DNA from: Dallia pectoralis
Lineage: Eukaryota; Chordata; Actinopteri; Esociformes; Umbridae
Length of the DNA: 64,000 bases
Reading direction: 5' to 3'
Assembly: GCA_029465975.1 (NCBI GenBank)
Contig: CM055745.1
Span: forward strand, 3,541,261 to 3,605,260
In this document: one piece after another, positions 58,541 to 64,000 of the stretch
How positions within the stretch are numbered: the first letter of the stretch is position 1
How the letters are laid out: the number at the start of each line of letters is the position of its first letter
Program-made: the position numbers and the translations under genes
The notes under the pieces: generated by a model
Told to the model about the DNA's origin: nothing
Databases searched by the model: none
Seen by the model: only the letters and a program-made list of their open reading frames with translations

Positions 58541-59904
58541 TAATATTGAATACATGCCATTATTTTTCATAGTGACATTGAAAACTGCCACACAGGCTTT
58601 CAGGAGTGTTTTTTCCACTAATTTAAATGTTATATTTTTTCGGATGTGTATGACTGTTTTTTATGTTGCTGCTGTCCTGTGTTCATGTATCTGCTAACAT
58701 GTTCCAGTCATTATATGGTTAAGCCTCTGCTGTCTACTGCCTCAGTACTGTCAGAGGTTTAGTTGGCTCTCTATGGAATCATCACCGATAGGCTGAGAGT
58801 ACGGACCAGGAGATGTGATTGGTCGAACGGGGACAGAGGACGGCTTTGCAAGGTGGCACCGACATTTGGGGACAAGTGCTCTATTTTCCCAGTAGTGTAA
58901 CGCATGCGTGTGTTTCCAAGTGCTCCCATGTAGCATAGCTCAGCAAATAAAGCAAATGCCATTGTATAAATGGGGCAAATATCCATTAGACAAAAGCTCC
59001 TCATCCATTCCCCGGGTTACAGAACAACTATTTCAGTCTGTTGTCAATAATTCAGTGGTACACATTAAACAGTGAGTAGGCCAACCAAAAAAAAAAAAAA
59101 ACACTCCACCGCTGTTTGAAAAGTACAACTGATTCATGTTTTTCATGTGTGTGTGTGTGTGTGTGTGTTGAATCTTAATAGAAATCTGATAATAGGAGAC
59201 ACGACACAGCTGAAAGCGTTTTCCTTTTAGATACTGTACCGCATATTTTGTCTTAGTCAGACGTTAATGTCACTGTATTACCAGAGCATCTCTCGCCGGA
59301 GGGCAGATGACACGCGGAATGTAAATAGCTGCCTGGCGTGATGTAAAACTTTAAAACCGCGCTTCGGCACGATCATTGTGATGCAGGCCACGCAGACTTC
59401 CACGCTGATAGTGCCGCCGCCATGACAGAGCAGAAACATACAGGGCGTTGTTGATATGCTGCTGTGCATACGTGTAGTTGTGTGCGTGTGCATGCACGTG
59501 TATGTGCGGAACACGCGTGTGTTGTCTGATTTACCACACGAGGCACCACACAGCCGTTTGAGTTTTCTGACATCTGGATTGTGGATGCCGGACGTTGAGA
59601 GCCCCTGTTAGTCTCTGGGCCTCGTCTGATATCATACTACACCACGGTTTCATCAATCCTCCGATTAGAGATATAGACGCAGACGGACACAGACAGACAT
59701 GCAGACAGACAGACAGACAGACATGCAGACAGACAAGCAGACGGACACAGGCAGACAGACAACCGGGCAGATGGAGGAAAACTAAGCTCTATGATTTGTT
59801 TTGGGAAATAAAAAATAAAAAACATAAAAAGTTAATGTGATGGCTGTGTTATTTAGCAGCTGGGACACTGATCCATGTATTTCTCATTCTCAATCTAAAG
59901 TGTA
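58541..59904. other. Intergenic spacer with microsatellites
   Basis: Unique-looking sequence holding a poly-A run of about 15 (59087-59101), a TG run (59146-59168) and a (CAGA)n-like run (about 59685-59762). No gene supported. Confidence 0.55.
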
Positions 59905-62664
59905 GGGTGAATGTGAGGGCTGTGTGTGATGTAGGGTGAATGTGAGGGCTGTGTGTGATGTAGGGTGAATGTGAGGGCTGTGTGTGATGTAGGGTGAATG
60001 TGAGGGCTGTGTGTGATGTAGGGTGAATGTGAGGGCTGTGTGTGATGTAGGGTGAATGTGAGGGCTGTGTGTGATGTAGGGTGAATGTGAGGGCTGTGTG
60101 TGATGTAGGGTGAATGTGAGGGCTGTGTGTGATGTAGGGTGAATGTGAGGGCTGTGTGTGATGTAGGGTGAATGTGAGGGCTGTGTGTGATGTAGGGTGA
60201 ATGTGAGGGCTGTGTGTGATGTAGGGTGAATGTGAGGGCTGTGTGTGATGTAGGGTGAATGTGAGGGCTGTGTGTGATGTAGGGGAATGTGAGGGCTGTG
60301 TGTGATGTAGGGTGAATGTGAGGGCTGTGTGTGATGTAGGGTGAATGAATGAGGGCTGATGTGTGAATGAGGGCTGTGTGTGATGTAGGGTGAATGTGAG
60401 GGCTGTGTGTGATGTAGGGTGAATGTGAGGGCTGAGGGCTGTGTGTGATGTAGGGTGAATGTGAGGGCTGTGTGTGATGTAGGGTGAATGTGAGGGCTGT
60501 GTGTGATGTAGGGTGAATGTGAGGGCTGTGTGTGATGTAGGGTGAATGTGAGGGCTGTGAATGTGATGTAGGGTGAATGTGAGGGCTGATGTGTGATGTA
60601 GGGTGAATGTGAATGTGAGGGCTGTGTGTGATGTAGGGTGAATGTGAGGGCTGTGTGTGATGTAGGGTGAATGTGAGGGCTGTGTGTGATGTAGGGTGAA
60701 TGTGAGGGCTGCTGTGTGATGTAGGGTGAATGTGAGGGCTGTGTGTGATGTAGGGTGAATGTGAGGGCTGTGTGTGATGTAGGGTGAATGTGAGGGCTGT
60801 GTGTGATGTAGGGTGAATGTGAGGGCTGTGTGTGATGTAGGGTGAATGTGAGGGCTGTGTGTGATGTAGGGTGAATGTGAGGGCTGTGTGTGATGTAGGG
60901 TGAATGTGAGGGCTGTATGTGATGTAGGGTGAATGTGAGGGCTGTGTGTGATGTAGGGTGAATATGAGGGCTGTGTGTGATGTAGGGTGAATGTGAGGGC
61001 TGTATGTGATGTAGGGTGAATATGAGGGCTGTGTGTGATGTAGGGTGAATATGAGGGCTGTGTGTGATGTAGGGTGAATGTGAGGGCTGTATGTGATGTA
61101 GGGTGAATATGAGGGCTGTGTGTGATGTAGGGTGAATGTGAGGGCTGTGTGTGATGTAGGGTGAATGTGAGGGCTGTGTGTGATGTAGGGTGAATGTGAG
61201 GGCTGTGTGTGATGTAGGGTGAATGTGAGGGCTGTGTGTGATGTAGGGTGAATGTGAGGGCTGTGTGTGATGTAGGGTGAATGTGAGGGCTGTGTATGAT
61301 GTAGGGTGAATGTGAGGGCTGTGTGTGATGTAGGGTGAATGTGAGGGCTGTGTGTGATGTAGGGTGAATGTGAGGGCTGTATGTGATGTAGGGTGAATAT
61401 GAGGGCTGTGTGTGATGTAGGGTGAATGTGAGGGCTGTGTGTGATGTAGGGTGAATGTGAGGGCTGTGTGTGATGTAGGGTGAATGTGAGGGCTGTGTGT
61501 GATGTAGGGTGAATGTGAGGGCTGTATATGATGTAGGGTGAATGTGAGGGCTGTGTGTGATGTAGGGTGAATGTGAGGGCTGTGTGTGATGTAGGGTGAA
61601 TGTGAGGGCTGTATGTGATGTAGGGTGAATATGAGGGCTGTGTGTGATGTAGGGTGAATGTGAGGGCTGTGTGTGATGTAGGGTGAATGTGAGGGCTGTG
61701 TGTGATGTAGGGTGAATGTGAGGGCTGTGTGTGATGTAGGGTGAATGTGAGGGCTGTGATGTAGGGTGAATGTGAGGGCTGTGTGTGAGGGTGAATGTGA
61801 GGGCTGTGTGTGATGTAGGGTGAATGTGAGGGCTGTATATGATGTAGGGTGAATGTGAGGGCTGTGTGTGATGTAGGGTGAATGTGAGGGCTGTGTGTGA
61901 TGTAGGGTGTGTGTGATGTAGGGTGAATGTGAGGGCTGTATATGATGTAGGGTGAATGTGAGGGCTGTGTGTGATGTAGGGTGAATGTGTGATGTAGGGT
62001 GAATGTGAGGGCTGTGTGTGATGTAGGGTGAATGTGAGGGCTGTATATGATGTAGGGTGAATGTGAGGGCTGTGTGTGATGTAGGGTGAATGTGAGGGCT
62101 GTGTGATGTAGGGTGAATGTGAGGGCTGTGTGTGATGTAGGGTGAATATGAGGGCTGTGTGTGATGTAGGGTGAATGTGAGGGCTGTGTGTGATGTAGGG
62201 TGAATGTGAGGGCTGTGTGTGATGTAGGGTGAATGTGAGGGCTGTATGTGATGTAGGGTGAATATGAGGGCTGTGTGTGATGTAGGGTGAATGTGAGGGC
62301 TGTGTGTGATGTAGGGTGAATGTGAGGGCTGTGTGTGATGTAGGGTGAATGTGAGGGCTGTGTGTGATGTAGGGTGAATGTCAGGGCTGTGTGTGATGCA
62401 GGGTGAATGTGAGGGCTGTGTGTGTGATGTAGGGTGAATGTGAGGGCTGTGTGTGTGATGTAGGGTGAATGTGAGGGCTGTGTGTGATGATGGGTGAATG
62501 TGAGGGTTGTGTGTATGATGTAGGGTGAATGTGAGGGTTGTGTGTATGATGTAGGGTGAATGTGAGAGCTGTGTGTGATGTAGGGTGAATGTGAGGGCTG
62601 TGTGTGATGTAGGGTGAATGTGAGGGCTGTGTGTGATGTAGGGTAAATGTGAGAGCTGTGTGTG
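59905..62664. repeat. 29-bp minisatellite, about 95 copies
   Basis: Unit core GTAGGGTGAATGTGAGGGCT followed by GTGTGTGAT, over 2.76 kb. Most units are identical. Variants GTATGTGAT, GTATATGAT and AATATGAGG form recurring blocks from about 60900, and indel-containing units cluster at 60340-60620 and 61750-62110. The right edge has 30-31 bp units (GTGTGTGTGAT). Confidence 0.97.
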
Positions 62665-64000
62665 ATGCCAATGACATTAACATGAAACAGCCCGCTGGTA
62701 AACCTGCTACAGCAAAGGCCTCTTTAACTGTCTGTGCCTCAGATCGTGTGCAACTTGTCAATGGTAAACGCTAGGGATTGCTTTAGGCTATCGGTAGTTT
62801 TTTGCAAACACCAATATTATACGGCCCAACCAACATCAAAAAGGTGACAATCTACACGGTCGAAAATGTTCATTTTGACAAACCACAATCCAGAAAACAA
62901 CAAAGCTGCACGTTTACTGGTCAGCAGCAATATACTTTCTAAAATCCACAGATATAACTAATGTTGCTAGCTAACTCTGATTGCCCCTTTAATTCTGGAC
63001 AAGTGAAATGTATCTTTAAATAATACCAAAGGTCTCAATGTGTAGATCTAAAAAAGGGTATTTAAACTGTTTCCCAGGGTGATGCTGTGTTGGAGGAACT
63101 AGACGCAGGCATATGCCCGTTCAAGGGTGTTAATCAGTCAAAAGAAAACACTCAGTGAACAGCCCAAGCATACACTCTGTGATGAGTAATGAATAAAGTC
63201 TACATGACCGGGGTCCACTAAATTCAAAAACAGTGTTAACATATAACAACCCTCATCATGTTCCAATGGGACAGAAGACACCGACTAATTACTGATTGGT
63301 ACCCGATGTGAATGGTTAGATAGGACAATTAAATGAGTGTGCTCACGGTTGCAAAGTAAAACCGGGTGACACGAGGTGAAGACACGAGGTCTTCCGCTTA
63401 CCACGACGTGAACGTTCACATCAGGCTAGGAAAAAAACAAACGATGTGCTTTTGAATCTTAAATAACCGTGAAACTATTTCGCCGGTTTATAGTGTTGCT
63501 AAATGTGCGACTGTAAAATGTTTTTTTACGTTTCTGCCGTGGAGGGTCCGGTGAACTAAAGGCTCTCTGTAACTCAATAAGAACAAGGCACTGGCGTAGT
63601 TGGTTGGAGTAGTCAGGTCCCAGGAGGGCCCACGGTGAAAAGGTTTAAAAATAAGAATGACTGTGTTAATACTAAATATGAATGTACAGTAAGGACTCAC
63701 ATGTCACATCGACTAGTAAAGTTAGCTAGTAAAAAAAAGGCTTTTTATTGTTGGTTGCACACCCTATGATATTAATGTTGGCAAATTCACCCCTTTTCCC
63801 AAACAATGCTTTAATTATGTAAATAGTATCCCCTGAGAGTTACCAGGTACACTGTTGTCAACACACGTAGTTGCAAATTATTACAAAGGCTGTGACAAAT
63901 GATAAGCATTGAACCATTTCTCCAGACTCTACGAAAATAATGTGAACACTACTTACCATAAATGCTTTTGAATATATTTTCCCTCCAAGGTAGGTCTACC
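62665..64000. other. 3' intergenic spacer, possible old LTR, no gene seen
   Basis: AT-leaning unique-looking sequence. 63075-63380 shares some features with the family 1 LTRs (GTGTTGGAGGAACTAGACGC, AC-rich middle), but I could not place ends or target duplication. No coding region supported up to the window edge. Confidence 0.4.

Noticed and set aside
62381..62761. 126-codon His/Thr/Pro-rich minus-strand frame
   Set aside because: Produced by the right end of the 29-bp array; only the first 35 or so residues come from unique sequence and show no domain.

Overview
The window is vertebrate nuclear DNA, almost certainly from a teleost fish. It holds one recognisable protein-coding gene, a two-coding-exon kcng4-type (Kv6.4) voltage-gated potassium channel subunit on the + strand. 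The fish assignment rests on the gene together with teleost-style mobile elements: Tc1-like transposons, a hAT-type element with AAGTC-rich ends, tRNA-derived SINE heads and gypsy/ERV-like solo LTRs. I cannot name the species or say whether this is the a or b paralogue. There is no operon structure, CRISPR array, rRNA gene or intact tRNA.

Layout. 1-24.6 kb is 5' intergenic DNA: large minisatellites alternate with transposons. The best-defined transposon is a 3.5-kb hAT-type element at 7655-11187 with a perfect 8-bp target duplication; it carries a second inverted-repeat element and a 43-copy 37-bp minisatellite. 24.6-25.06 kb is a CpG-rich block that could be the promoter and a non-coding first exon. 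26.75-27.54 kb is a 27-bp minisatellite. 27886-28787 is the first coding exon, with part of the 5' UTR, a 30-codon upstream ORF and a strong start context. 28788-53450 is a 24,663-bp intron in phase 0, a large share of it tandem arrays. 53451-54398 is the second coding exon, followed by a 3' UTR with polyadenylation signals near 54.8 kb. 54.85-64 kb is 3' flank with two more long arrays (15-bp and 29-bp units).

The joined reading frame is 565 codons: T1 domain, six transmembrane segments, an S4 with basic residues every third position, a TTVGYGD selectivity filter, and an S6 lacking the Kv PxP motif, as expected of an electrically silent Kv modifier subunit. By family knowledge such subunits act only as heterotetramers with Kv2 channels.

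The main feature beyond the gene is the density of minisatellites. More than 20 unrelated tandem arrays (units 10 to 75 bp, up to about 125 copies) cover roughly 40% of the window by my hand count. One, at 52317-53340, creates an AG-free stretch of about 1.16 kb directly upstream of the exon 2 acceptor. Another has expanded inside the coding C-terminus. Most long open frames in this window are by-products of arrays whose unit length is a multiple of three, or that lack stop codons.
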